Source of the DNA: Bradyrhizobium glycinis
Lineage (GTDB): Bacteria > Pseudomonadota > Alphaproteobacteria > Rhizobiales > Xanthobacteraceae
Direction of reading: 5' to 3'
DNA: 55,159 nt
Assembly: GCF_016031655.1 (NCBI RefSeq)
Contig: NZ_JACCHQ010000040.1
Coordinates: 1-55,159 of the forward strand
The translations under genes and the position numbers were made by a program. How positions within the stretch are numbered: the stretch's first letter is position 1; each line of letters opens with the position of its first letter. Positions 12,471 to 20,825 of the stretch are shown one piece after another. The notes below the pieces were generated by a model, which searched no databases, had not been told where the DNA came from, and was given only the letters and a program-made list of their open reading frames with translations.

Positions 12471-13241
12471 TCAGCTCCGCGGATGCCCCGCCGCATCCAG
12501 GATCAAATTCGCCACCTGCTTCGGATGCGACACCAGCGAAAGGTGGCCGGCATCGAGCTCGATCGTGGTGGCGTTCATGCGCTTGGCGAGGAAGCGCTCG
12601 AAATCGGGGTTGATGGTGTAGTCGTTCTTCGACACTGCGTACCAGCTCGGCTTGGAGCGCCACGCCGCCTCCGTGGTGCGGCCGGCGAAGATCGAGGCCG
12701 CGGTCGGCCATTGCACGGCGTAGAGCTCCTTGGCCTGCTCCGGCTTCACGCCGTTGGCGAAGTACTTCAGGAAGGCGTCTTCCGAGAGCTTGGTGTAGCC
12801 GTCGCGCTCGACGATGCCGGCACGCGCGGGCCCGGTCGGAAACTGCTTCGACAGCGCCACGAAATCCTCGTTCGCATCGGGCGCCCGTGCGGCGACGTAG
12901 ACGAGGCCGGTGACCTTCGGGTCGGTGCCGACCTGGCTGATCACGGTGCCGCCCCAGGAATGCGCGACCAGCACCGTCGGCCCGTCCTGCTCGGCCAGCG
13001 CCCGCTTCGTCGCCTCGACGGACTCGCTGAGCGATGACAGCGGATTCTGCACGGCCGTCACATGCAGGCCTGCAGCCTGCAGGATCGGGATCACCTCCGA
13101 CCAGCTCGATCCGTCGGCCCAGGCGCCGTGCACCAGCACGACGTTCTTCGCCTTCACCGTCTGCGGTGTCTGGGCATGAGCGAGGTTGATGGGGGCCGCC
13201 AACAGGCTCGCGGCGACGAAAAGGCTGCGCCAGAGTGACAT
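12471..13241 (-). CDS. Periplasmic alpha/beta hydrolase
   Basis: The protein has 256 residues with a signal peptide (MSLWRSLFVAASLLAAPINLAHAQ). The fold is marked by VVLVHGAWADGSSW (oxyanion region), the nucleophile elbow VAHSWGGT with Ser95, and the C-terminal histidine in ELDAGHLSLVSHP (His233 or His239). It resembles the small esterase/hydrolase group often annotated next to salicylate-esterase-like proteins; the substrate is not predictable. The start at 13241 is supported by GGAG upstream and by the signal peptide; an extension to 13355 reads through the neighbouring terminator and is rejected. It is single-gene, bounded by a terminator on each side. Confidence 0.88.
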   Translation of the reverse strand: MSLWRSLFVAASLLAAPINLAHAQTPQTVKAKNVVLVHGAWADGSSWSEVIPILQAAGLHVTAVQNPLSSLSESVEATKRALAEQDGPTVLVAHSWGGTVISQVGTDPKVTGLVYVAARAPDANEDFVALSKQFPTGPARAGIVERDGYTKLSEDAFLKYFANGVKPEQAKELYAVQWPTAASIFAGRTTEAAWRSKPSWYAVSKNDYTINPDFERFLAKRMNATTIELDAGHLSLVSHPKQVANLILDAAGHPRS

Positions 13242-13330
13242 GATCTTTCTCCGTCTTGTTTGGGGTCGATGCCCAAAGGACGGCGCGCGGGGCCGCAGCG
13301 TTACGCCTTCACCGTTCTGTGATGCAGTGC

Positions 13331-13366
13331 AAAATAAAAAAACGCCCCGGGGCACCGGGGCGTTTT
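13331..13366 (-). terminator. Intrinsic terminator of hsp20
   Basis: On the minus strand, AACGCCCCGG-TGCC-CCGGGGCGTT is followed by a long T-rich run. Arms of 10 bases with a 4-base loop sit 36 bp after the hsp20 stop codon. Confidence 0.9.
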
Positions 13367-13401
13367 CGCAACCTGGAAGTCGCTGGGTTTGGTCGCTTGG
13401 C

Positions 13402-13866
13402 TCAGGCGGCCTGCGCGGCGGAGTTCTCGATCACCTGCGCCTTCGCGCCGGCGTTGATCGCGATCTGGCGCGGCTTCTTGGCCTCGGGAATCTCGCGGAC
13501 GAGGTCGACGTGAAGCAGCCCGTTCTCGAGCGAGGCGTCCTTCACCTGCACGAAGTCGGCAAGCTGGAAGGCGCGCTCGAAGGCACGCGCGGCGATGCCG
13601 CGGTAGAGCACTTCGGATTTCGAGTTCTCGTTCGCGACCTTCTCGCCCTTGATCGTCAGCGTGTTTTCCTTGGCGACGATGGAGAGCTCGTCCTTGGCAA
13701 AGCCCGAGACCGCGACGGTGATGCGGTAGGCGTTCTCGCCGGTGCGCTCGATGTTGTAGGGGGGATAACCGGGGCTGCCGTCGGAGCTGGCCTGGTCGAG
13801 CAGGTTGAAGAGACGGTCGAAGCCGACGGTGGAACGATAGAACGGAGTGAGATCGTAGGTACGCAT
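13402..13866 (-). CDS. Small heat-shock protein Hsp20 (IbpA type)
   Basis: This is a 154-residue ATP-independent holdase that binds unfolding proteins during heat stress. The N-terminus MRTYDLTPFYRSTVGFDRLF is that of the bradyrhizobial class A/IbpA-like group. The alpha-crystallin domain spans about residues 35-125 (PPYNIERTGENAYRITVAVSGF, LTIKGEK, then the conserved RGIAARAFERAFQLAD). The C-terminal RQIAI carries the I-x-I anchor. GGAGG stands 8 bases before the ATG and is predicted to be hidden in the ROSE hairpin listed next. The gene ends at a strong terminator, so it is monocistronic. Confidence 0.95.
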   Translation of the reverse strand: MRTYDLTPFYRSTVGFDRLFNLLDQASSDGSPGYPPYNIERTGENAYRITVAVSGFAKDELSIVAKENTLTIKGEKVANENSKSEVLYRGIAARAFERAFQLADFVQVKDASLENGLLHVDLVREIPEAKKPRQIAINAGAKAQVIENSAAQAA

Positions 13867-13977
13867 GGTCAAGTCCTCCATTGAGCGACTGTTTGGTAAC
13901 CCGCCCGCCAATCGGGCCGGGCTTTGTCTGTGTGCAGCCTGATGTTCCGGTTCCGAAACACTGGTAGCGGCCTGCAC
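13867..13977 (-). promoter_or_regulatory. ROSE-type RNA thermometer in the hsp20 leader
   Basis: The roughly 110-nt leader ends in a hairpin that hides the Shine-Dalgarno sequence: UCGCU (complement of 13884-13888) faces GGAGG (complement of 13875-13879). AGUC and CUC pair with GAG and GACU around one unpaired or G-G-opposed guanine. UCGCU fits the U(U/C)GCU motif conserved in ROSE elements of rhizobial small heat-shock genes. A second stable hairpin (GCCCGGCC/GGCGGGC) lies just upstream. ROSE hairpins melt on warming and free the ribosome site. Confidence 0.8.
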
Positions 13978-13984
13978 GAAGGTG

Positions 13985-14012
13985 ATATGGGTGGAACGAG
14001 ACGGCGTTCAAG
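13985..14012 (-). promoter_or_regulatory. RpoH (sigma-32)-type promoter of hsp20
   Basis: On the minus strand, CTTGAA (14012-14007) and CCCATAT (13991-13985) are separated by 15 bases, close to the sigma-32 consensus CTTGAA/CCCAT-T. The predicted start of transcription near 13977 gives the leader length usual for ROSE-controlled genes. Confidence 0.7.
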
Positions 14013-14082
14013 AGGGCGGGACAGGCGCCTTTTCGGCGCTTTGGCCCTTGATTTGCAGCACTTCCCGCCCAAGCACGCCCAA

Positions 14083-15030
14083 ATGACGCTGGTCTCGATT
14101 CCCGCCAATCCCGTCCCCGAAAACGTCGTCAGCGGCACCATCAAGACCCCTGATGGCGTCGAGCTGCGCTTTGCGCGCTGGGCGCCGCCGGCCAACCGCA
14201 AGGGCACAGTCTGCGTCTTCACCGGGCGCAGCGAGCAGATCGAGAAGTATTTCGAGACCGTGCGCGATCTGCGCGACCGCGGCTTTGCGGTGGCGATGAT
14301 CGACTGGCGCGGGCAGGGCCATTCGTCACGCCGTCTGCGCGATCCGCGCAAGGGCTATGTGCGCGACTTCGCCGATTTCGAGATCGACGTCGAGACCTTC
14401 GTGCAGCAGGTGGTGCTGCCGGATTGCCCGCCGCCCTTCTTCGCGCTGGCCCACTCCATGGGCGGCACGGTGCTGCTGCGGGTGGCGCATGCCGGCAAGC
14501 GCTGGTTCGACCGCATGGTGCTGTCAGCCCCGATGATCGACCTGCCCGGGCGCACCACCTCGCTGCCGGTGCGTGCGCTGCTCAAGACGATGCGCCTGCT
14601 CGGGCAGGGCGGCCGCTACGTTCCCGGCGGCAGCGACCGCCTCACCGGGCTCGAACCCTTCATCAACAATCCGCTGACCAGCGATCCCGTCCGCTATGCG
14701 CGCAATGCCGCGATCCTGGAGGAAGACCCGACGCTCGGCCTGGCCTCGCCCACCATCGCCTGGGCCGATACCGCCTTCCGCGCGATGCACACCTTCAAGC
14801 GCGTGAACTACCCCTCCCAGATCCGCCAGCCGATCCTGATGCTGGCTGCCTCCAACGATACCGTGGTCTCGACCGCCGCGATCGAGGAATTCGCCTATCA
14901 CTTGCGCGCCGGCTCCCATCTCGTGATCGCCGGCGCCAAGCACGAGATTCTCCAGGAGCAGGACCGCTACCGCGCCCAGTTCTGGGCCGCCTTCGACGCC
15001 TTCGTGCCGGGCACCCCGCTGTTCAAGTGA
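14083..15030 (+). CDS. PldB-type serine hydrolase (lysophospholipase/monoacylglycerol lipase family)
   Basis: This 315-residue alpha/beta hydrolase of the Hydrolase_4 group hydrolyses lysophospholipids or monoacylglycerols in characterised relatives. It shows GTVCVFTGRSEQIEKYFET, DWRGQGHSSR, the nucleophile elbow ALAHSMGGT (Ser125), the acidic residue in LMLAASNDTVV and the histidine in IAGAKHEILQE. The first-strand motif HG is TG here, as in many alphaproteobacterial PldB proteins. The start is ATG 14083 (MTLVSIPANP); a longer frame to 13924 would overlap the hsp20 promoter and leader. It has no signal peptide, so it is cytosolic or peripheral. Confidence 0.9.
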   Translation: MTLVSIPANPVPENVVSGTIKTPDGVELRFARWAPPANRKGTVCVFTGRSEQIEKYFETVRDLRDRGFAVAMIDWRGQGHSSRRLRDPRKGYVRDFADFEIDVETFVQQVVLPDCPPPFFALAHSMGGTVLLRVAHAGKRWFDRMVLSAPMIDLPGRTTSLPVRALLKTMRLLGQGGRYVPGGSDRLTGLEPFINNPLTSDPVRYARNAAILEEDPTLGLASPTIAWADTAFRAMHTFKRVNYPSQIRQPILMLAASNDTVVSTAAIEEFAYHLRAGSHLVIAGAKHEILQEQDRYRAQFWAAFDAFVPGTPLFK

Positions 15031-15061
15031 GGGAGGCGACGAGGGGAGAGTCCTCGTTCTC

Positions 15062-15183
15062 CGTCATTGCGAGGAGCTCTTGCGACGAAGCAATCCAGGC
15101 TGTTTCCGCGGAGACAGTCTGGATGCTTCGCTGAGCCTGTCATCGGGCCGCGCTTCGCGCGGACCCGTTGGCTCGCAATGACG
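15062..15183. repeat. REP-like palindrome with an extra nested hairpin
   Basis: The ends CGTCATTGCGAGGAGC and GGCTCGCAATGACG match the family at 1441 and 6150. The right arm is interrupted after GGATGCTTCGCTGAGC by an additional palindromic stretch (GGGCCGCGCTTCGCGCGGACCC, 15145-15166), which looks like one repeat inserted into another. Confidence 0.75.
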
Positions 15184-15195
15184 AAGTACGTCGCG

Positions 15196-17970
15196 TTAAA
15201 GCGTCTTCAGATATTCGATCAGGTCGTAGCGCTCGGCGTCGTCCTTGAACATGCGGCCGATGACGCCGGGGCGCTTCGGCTCGCCGTCCTTGCGCTCGAA
15301 GGAATGGCCGAGCACGCTGTTGCCCTGGATCGGCTTGCCGTCGGAGCCGGTCGCGGAGAACTCCGTTTCACCGGTCTTGCAGCGCTCGTTAGGGGCGACT
15401 GCGAAACCGACGGTTTCGGGGTCATAGTCGCGGCGGCCCATGCAGAATTTTTGCGGGCGCTCGTTCTGCGGCTTCAGCAGCCAGTACAGCGAAGGCACCG
15501 AGCCATTGTGCAGGTAAGGCGCAGTGGCCCAGATGCCGTTCAAGGGCCGCGCGCGATAGCGCGGATCGGGCGCCGAATTGAGACAGTTCCTGCGCGCGAG
15601 ATTCCACATCTGCGCCCGTTCGGCCTCCGGGATCTCCTCGTCATCCATCCATTTGCGGGCGACGAGATCGACCACCGTCATGAGGCCGAGCGCATAGACC
15701 ATCTCGTTGGGCGAAGCGCTCGCAGTCGGGATCTCGCACTGCCACCATTTTTGCAGGTCGGCTGTGTTGACCCTCAGGAAGCCGGGCACGTCGACGGTCC
15801 GCTTGCTGAGAACGAGGGACTGTTCGGGATCGGTCTTGATCTCGTCGAGTGGGATCGTCACCGCATTCAGCACCTTGCTGTCGCCGCTCGCCTCCCAGCG
15901 CTTCGACGACCAGAAGGCGGGGGTGTTGATATCGGGCAGATGGCATCCGGAGCACATCTCCGCGTAGATGGCGCGGCCGCGCTCGACCCGATCGGGCTTC
16001 AGCTTCCAGGCGTCGCCGAGGATGTGCGAGGGCCATTTCGGTGCGAGCAGGCCGCCGAACTTCGGACCCGTGCCGGCATCAGCCGCCTTGAATGGATCGG
16101 GGCCTCTCAGCATGTCCTCGATCCAGCCGAGCGTCCTGATGTTCACCGAGGAGCGCCACAGCCTGTCCTGCGGATAGGCGTCGGACAGGTTGAGCAGCGC
16201 CGTCACGCCGAGGGCTTCGCCGGCGTTGCGGATCAGCGGCTGCTCGATCGAGGCGTCGTACTGGGCGAACTTGAACCAAGGCACCGTCCAGATCGCGGGG
16301 TAGCTGACGGGGGCGTCCTGGGCGTGCAGGTTCTTCTCGAATCCCTTGACGCCGCTCAGCGCGAGGTCCTGCGAAAACACCTGGTTGCCGATGCGGTTGA
16401 GGGCATCGAGGCGGCCGAACCCTTCCTCGGTGTCCTGCTGCTGCTTACCGTCCCAGGTCTGCTTGGCCTCGATCGTCTTCTCGTAGTTCTTGGCCCAGTC
16501 GATCAGGAAGCTGCCGATCGCGCTGAGCCTTTGCTTGAGAGCGGCGCGGTCTGACTTGCTGGCGTCGGGGCCGAGCATGCGATCGGCAAAACGCTGAAAA
16601 CGGAACGGGACGTACAGCGTGTAGGCGATCGACAGACCGGTTGCGAGCTCGAGCTTCTTCAGGTCGGTCATCGCCGGGCCGCCGTCGAAGCGGACGTCGA
16701 TGCCCTGATAATGGATCTGGCCGGTATGACAGGCGGCGCAGGTCAGCCCGATCCTGTCCTCTTCGCGCCGACCGGTCGCGGGATCGACGACGCCTGTCAT
16801 GCGCGCGAAGCCGACCGGCAGGCCGTCGACGTTCTCCGCCGGCGTCCATCGCGTCGACCAATCCGACGCCTGCGTCGTCTCGTAGACATTGGCATAGCCG
16901 AAGCGGCGCAGCGTCGCCGCATCGGCCTGGATCGTCTGCGGGCTTGGGATGAAGCCGAAGCGCTCGAGATAGGCGCTGTCCTTGATCATGCCGGGCTTCG
17001 ACAACAGGTGAAGCTGCGGCTGCTCCAGTGCCACGAACCACTCATAGGGCACGGGGAAGGTCGCGGTGCCCTGACTGGCGTGGTGGAACCAGTGCCGGTC
17101 CTTGAGCGACCAGTTTTGCTCAAGCCAGTAAGCCGCCTTGGTTTCGGGGACCACCGGCAGGGGCGGCGGCAGGAGATTCACGAGCACGCCCTTCTGCGGC
17201 AGCATGGCGCGAACCTGGTTGGGGAATTCGGCAACGGCCACCAAGGCGACGAGGCCAAGGCCGATGACGAACGCCGTGAGCGCGACCGTCCAGCGAAAGC
17301 GGAGCTGGCAGGACGACAGCAGCGGCTGCGACACGATCCGCTGGTTGATGCGGTCGGGGAATTGGCGCTGTTCGAACAGCGTGCGCACGTCGGCCACGCT
17401 GAGATAGCGCTCTTCGCCCTGCTTGCCCTTGCCGATGATCTTCAAAAGGACGGGCCATTCGAACTTCATCAGCAGCGGGTAGTACCAGCGAGCGGCGCTG
17501 CCGGCGCGCTCGAGGTTGTCGCGCATGAAGGTCTTGATTTCCGCGGCGTTGAGGCCGGGCTCGCTGCTGCCGGTGTTCGGGTCGGTGTAGGTCCGGCCGA
17601 AGCTCGCCAAGCGAGCGATCTCGTCGTCGTCGACCTTGCCGTCGACGCCGAGGATGCGCGAGCCGGCGCCGCGCTTGTCCAGCGGTCCCCCGCGCAGCGC
17701 GTCGAGCTGCGCGCCCGACCAGATGCTTTTCAGGATGTGCCTGATGCCGTTGGCGATCATCGCAACGCCGCGGACCAGGATGCGGGCCCAGACCTTCTTC
17801 AGCCCCGTCTCGCCGGTCGCATTCGCGATCGTCTGTGACAGCGTGTTGAGTGGGACGGTCCCGCCCTCGACGAAGCCTTCGCCGACGAGGCCGCGCAGGA
17901 ACGGGCAGGGATTGCTCGGCGAGACCGGGATCGAGGGATCGTGGGGCGGCTTCGAAGCGGGGTGATGCAT
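15196..17970 (-). CDS. Membrane-anchored RoxA-like di-heme cytochrome c with N-terminal EF-hand-like domain
   Basis: The protein has 924 residues. Residues 1-225 are soluble, with a degenerate EF-hand-like loop at 108-120 (GVDGKVDDDEIAR) and helical segments (WYYPLLMKFEWPVLLKIIGK). A membrane helix spans about 228-248, and the periplasmic remainder has two heme c sites, CAACH (411-415) and CSGCH (673-677). The motif LNGIWATAPYLHNGSVPSLYWLL is typical of the RoxA/di-heme peroxidase superfamily. RoxA cleaves polyisoprene; other members are peroxidases or of unknown substrate. The enzyme could reduce peroxide or oxygenate an unsaturated lipid or hydrocarbon, but nothing here decides it. It is monocistronic between two intergenic regions. 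Confidence 0.8.
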   Translation of the reverse strand: MHHPASKPPHDPSIPVSPSNPCPFLRGLVGEGFVEGGTVPLNTLSQTIANATGETGLKKVWARILVRGVAMIANGIRHILKSIWSGAQLDALRGGPLDKRGAGSRILGVDGKVDDDEIARLASFGRTYTDPNTGSSEPGLNAAEIKTFMRDNLERAGSAARWYYPLLMKFEWPVLLKIIGKGKQGEERYLSVADVRTLFEQRQFPDRINQRIVSQPLLSSCQLRFRWTVALTAFVIGLGLVALVAVAEFPNQVRAMLPQKGVLVNLLPPPLPVVPETKAAYWLEQNWSLKDRHWFHHASQGTATFPVPYEWFVALEQPQLHLLSKPGMIKDSAYLERFGFIPSPQTIQADAATLRRFGYANVYETTQASDWSTRWTPAENVDGLPVGFARMTGVVDPATGRREEDRIGLTCAACHTGQIHYQGIDVRFDGGPAMTDLKKLELATGLSIAYTLYVPFRFQRFADRMLGPDASKSDRAALKQRLSAIGSFLIDWAKNYEKTIEAKQTWDGKQQQDTEEGFGRLDALNRIGNQVFSQDLALSGVKGFEKNLHAQDAPVSYPAIWTVPWFKFAQYDASIEQPLIRNAGEALGVTALLNLSDAYPQDRLWRSSVNIRTLGWIEDMLRGPDPFKAADAGTGPKFGGLLAPKWPSHILGDAWKLKPDRVERGRAIYAEMCSGCHLPDINTPAFWSSKRWEASGDSKVLNAVTIPLDEIKTDPEQSLVLSKRTVDVPGFLRVNTADLQKWWQCEIPTASASPNEMVYALGLMTVVDLVARKWMDDEEIPEAERAQMWNLARRNCLNSAPDPRYRARPLNGIWATAPYLHNGSVPSLYWLLKPQNERPQKFCMGRRDYDPETVGFAVAPNERCKTGETEFSATGSDGKPIQGNSVLGHSFERKDGEPKRPGVIGRMFKDDAERYDLIEYLKTL

Positions 17971-18154
17971 GGCCCAAATCCTGAAACAGCGAATCGTGAA
18001 ATGCAGGCGCGCTGTTAGAGCGCGGAAAGTCCTAACAAACAGACAGCACGATATACTACTTCAGCGTGTCACGAAGTGTGGCCCATTTCACTGTCGAGTC
18101 AACAAGAGCAGGCGTGAGTCGCCAAAGGGCCGCAACCGAGCCGTGGCCGGCAGT

Positions 18155-19951
18155 TCAGGACTCGGCGGCGCGTCTAACCTCGCTCTGCACCAGGGTCAGC
18201 TTGCCGAGGGGCACGCCGGCCTTCAGCAGTCCCTCGCGGTAATGGGCGATGTCCTCGGGCCGCTTCCAGTGGAAGTTGCGCAAATGCCTGTCGACGTTCA
18301 GGGTTGGATAATTCGCCATCAGCACGCCGACGGCCTCGCTGGCCTCGTCGCTTCGCCCCAGTTGCGCCAGCGCCGCGGCGCGGATCGCCAGCGCCTGCAT
18401 GTGATTCGGGTTGATGTAGAGCTGCTCGCGGGCCCATGACAGCGTCGCGTCATATTGGCGCAGAAGATAGTGACTGAACGCGTTCAGCGCCGACCATTGG
18501 TAGCGCGGGTCGCTGTTGTCGCGTTGCGCGGCCATCGAGAACAGCTCGATCGCCTCGCGGTGCTCGCCGATCATGAAATGGCAGATGCCGAGCACGCCGC
18601 GCGCGCCATTGTCGTAAGGGTTGAGCGCGACCGCGCGCTTGGCGGCGTCCATTGCCGCCTCGTGATGACCCTCCAACGCGTGCGCCCAGGTCAGGATCGA
18701 GAACGCGAAGGAGGAGCGCGGATCGAGCCGGACGCTGGTTTCGGCGAGGCTCATCGCCTCGGCCCACATCTCGCGCGTGCCCTTGACCCAGCCGAACTGA
18801 ATGCTCTGGATCTGAATCGTGGCGAGATAGGCATGTGCGATCGACAGCTTGGGATCGAGCCGGATGGCCTCGCGGAACAGCTCGACGGCGGCGGCCAGAT
18901 CCTCCTTGGTCTGCCGGTAGTAATGCGACAGCCCCTTGAGGAAGCGGTCCCAGGCGGTGACGTCGGTCGAGAGCCGCGCCGGTGCCGAGGCCTCGGCACG
19001 GACGATCTCGGTGGCGATGGCGGCGGACAGGTTGGTCGTGATCTCGTCCTGCATCGCGAACAAGTCGCCAATATCGCGGTCGTAGCGGCCGGTCCAGAGC
19101 TGCTCGCCGGTCTCCGGCGCGATCAATTCGGCGGTGACGCGGATCTTGGCACCGGCGCGCCGCACCGAGCCCTGGATCAGATAGGTGGCGTCGATCTCGC
19201 GCGCGATCAGCCGGGTGCCGACGTTCTTGCCCTTGAAGGCGAAGGTCGAGTTGCGGCTCAGCACCCGATAGAAGGATTGCAGCGACAGCGCATGGATCAG
19301 GTCCTCGGTGAGGCCGTCGGAGAAATATTCGTCCTGGGCGTCGCTGAGATTGGCGAAGGGCAGCACGCCGACGATCGCGGTGCGGTACTGCTGCGACAGC
19401 GCCGAGGCCTCCCGGAGCTCGGGAGCAAGCGCCGGCGCGCCTTCGGGCGTCCAGGTCCAGACCCCGATCGCATCCTTGATGTTCTTGAAGCGATGGTCGC
19501 CGGCGTCGGTCAGCCGCACCGAGAGATGCTTGCTCGCCTCCCGATAGGCCTTGGCCGAGATCGCGAAGCCGCCGGGGCTCGCCACCGATTCCAGGCGGAC
19601 GGCGATGTTGACGTCGTCGCCGAAGACCTCGTCCTCGTCGGCGATGACGTCGCCCATGTGGATGCCGAGCCGGAACTGCATGGCACGGTCGGCCGGCAGG
19701 TGGCGGTTGCGTTCGGCCATCAGCGTCTGCATCGCGATCGCTGCCTCGGTAGCGCCGACGATCGAGGCGAACTCGAGCAGGAAGCCGTCACCGGTGTTCT
19801 TCACGACGCGGCCGCCGTGATTGAGGATGATGGGATGGATCGCGCTGCGATGGGCCTTGAAGGCGGCATGGGTACCGGCCTCGTCGCTGCCCATCATGCG
19901 CGAATAGCCGGCGACATCGGCGCAGACGATGGCGGCCAGACGTCTTTCCAT
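18155..19951 (-). CDS. Class III nucleotide cyclase with TolB-like and TPR domains
   Basis: The 598-residue protein begins with a class III cyclase domain (1-165): metal residues Asp12 (ADVAGYS) and Asp55 (KNTGDGFLLEF), and transition-state residues Asn115 and Arg119 (GDDVNIAVRLES). This is followed by a TolB/FlgO-like segment (IVGVLPFANLSDAQDEYFSDGL, YLIQGSVRRAG) and TPR helices to the end (AVELFREAIRLDPKLSIAHAYLA and others). It probably makes cAMP in the cytoplasm. Multiple copies of this architecture are usual in Bradyrhizobium; targets are unknown. The start is MERRLAAIV at 19951, where homologues begin; the upstream frame to 19999 is not conserved-looking. Confidence 0.92.
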   Translation of the reverse strand: MERRLAAIVCADVAGYSRMMGSDEAGTHAAFKAHRSAIHPIILNHGGRVVKNTGDGFLLEFASIVGATEAAIAMQTLMAERNRHLPADRAMQFRLGIHMGDVIADEDEVFGDDVNIAVRLESVASPGGFAISAKAYREASKHLSVRLTDAGDHRFKNIKDAIGVWTWTPEGAPALAPELREASALSQQYRTAIVGVLPFANLSDAQDEYFSDGLTEDLIHALSLQSFYRVLSRNSTFAFKGKNVGTRLIAREIDATYLIQGSVRRAGAKIRVTAELIAPETGEQLWTGRYDRDIGDLFAMQDEITTNLSAAIATEIVRAEASAPARLSTDVTAWDRFLKGLSHYYRQTKEDLAAAVELFREAIRLDPKLSIAHAYLATIQIQSIQFGWVKGTREMWAEAMSLAETSVRLDPRSSFAFSILTWAHALEGHHEAAMDAAKRAVALNPYDNGARGVLGICHFMIGEHREAIELFSMAAQRDNSDPRYQWSALNAFSHYLLRQYDATLSWAREQLYINPNHMQALAIRAAALAQLGRSDEASEAVGVLMANYPTLNVDRHLRNFHWKRPEDIAHYREGLLKAGVPLGKLTLVQSEVRRAAES

Positions 19952-20187
19952 ATCCGCGAAGCTCCAAAGGGACGTGGTAACGAATCTGGGACCGGCCACG
20001 GCGTGGCGGTCGCCTAATCCTGCATTACAAGAACCCTGCCTTTATAAAGCAGATGAGGCCAAGCGGAAGCATGATCCGCATTGCAAATTCGAGGTAAATC
20101 CTAAGCAATCCCGGCGGTGGACGGGGACGGGCGAACCGATTAAGCGAAACCGGGACCACCCGGACGAGGAGGCGGGAGGCAGCTTAC

Positions 20188-20820
20188 ATGCTGGGCATTC
20201 ACGAGATCGGGCTTTTCATCCTGTCGGGCGTGCTGCTCAACATCACGCCGGGGCCGGATTCGGTCTATGTGATCGGCCGCAGCATGCAGATGGGCTGGCG
20301 GGGCGGCGCCGCTGCCGCACTGGGCATCAGTTGCGGCTGCTTCGTCCATGTCGCGGGGGCGGCGATCGGGCTTTCGGCTCTGCTGATGGCCTCGTCGACG
20401 GCCTTCTCGATCCTGAAGCTGGTCGGCGCTGCCTATCTGGTCGCGACCGGCCTCCAGATGCTGTGGTCGCGCCCGGTGCTGGCTTCAAGCATCAACGCGC
20501 CGGCGCGGAGCTCGCTCTCGCGGGTCTTCCTCCAGGGCGTCTTCACCAACGCACTCAATCCCAAGGTCGCGCTGTTCTTCCTGGCCTTCCTGCCGCAATT
20601 CGTCGCAGCCGATGCGCCGCACAAGCCGCTCGCCTTCCTGACGCTCGGCCTGATCTTCATCTTTACGGGGACGCTGTGGTGCCTGGTGCTCGCCGCGTTC
20701 GCCGCCAAGGCCGCGCACCGGCTGCGTCAGTCCGAAGGGGCGGTTGCCTGGGTCAACCGCGCGCTCGGCGGCCTTTTCATCTATCTCGGCATTCGCGTCG
20801 CCATGCTGGAGAGCCGGTAA
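20188..20820 (+). CDS. LysE/RhtB-family amino-acid exporter
   Basis: This is a 210-residue inner-membrane permease with six predicted helices. The LysE/RhtB hallmark lies in the first 40 residues (GVLLNITPGPDSVYVIGRSM), followed by the Gly/Ala-rich helix AAALGISCGCFVHVAGAAIGL and NPKVALFFLAFLPQFV at about 125-140. Relatives export homoserine, threonine, lysine or other amino acids; the substrate is not predictable. GGAGG stands about 9 bases before the ATG. It is convergent with the TauE gene, with 5 bp between stop codons. Confidence 0.92.
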   Translation: MLGIHEIGLFILSGVLLNITPGPDSVYVIGRSMQMGWRGGAAAALGISCGCFVHVAGAAIGLSALLMASSTAFSILKLVGAAYLVATGLQMLWSRPVLASSINAPARSSLSRVFLQGVFTNALNPKVALFFLAFLPQFVAADAPHKPLAFLTLGLIFIFTGTLWCLVLAAFAAKAAHRLRQSEGAVAWVNRALGGLFIYLGIRVAMLESR

Positions 20821-20825
20821 CTCCT

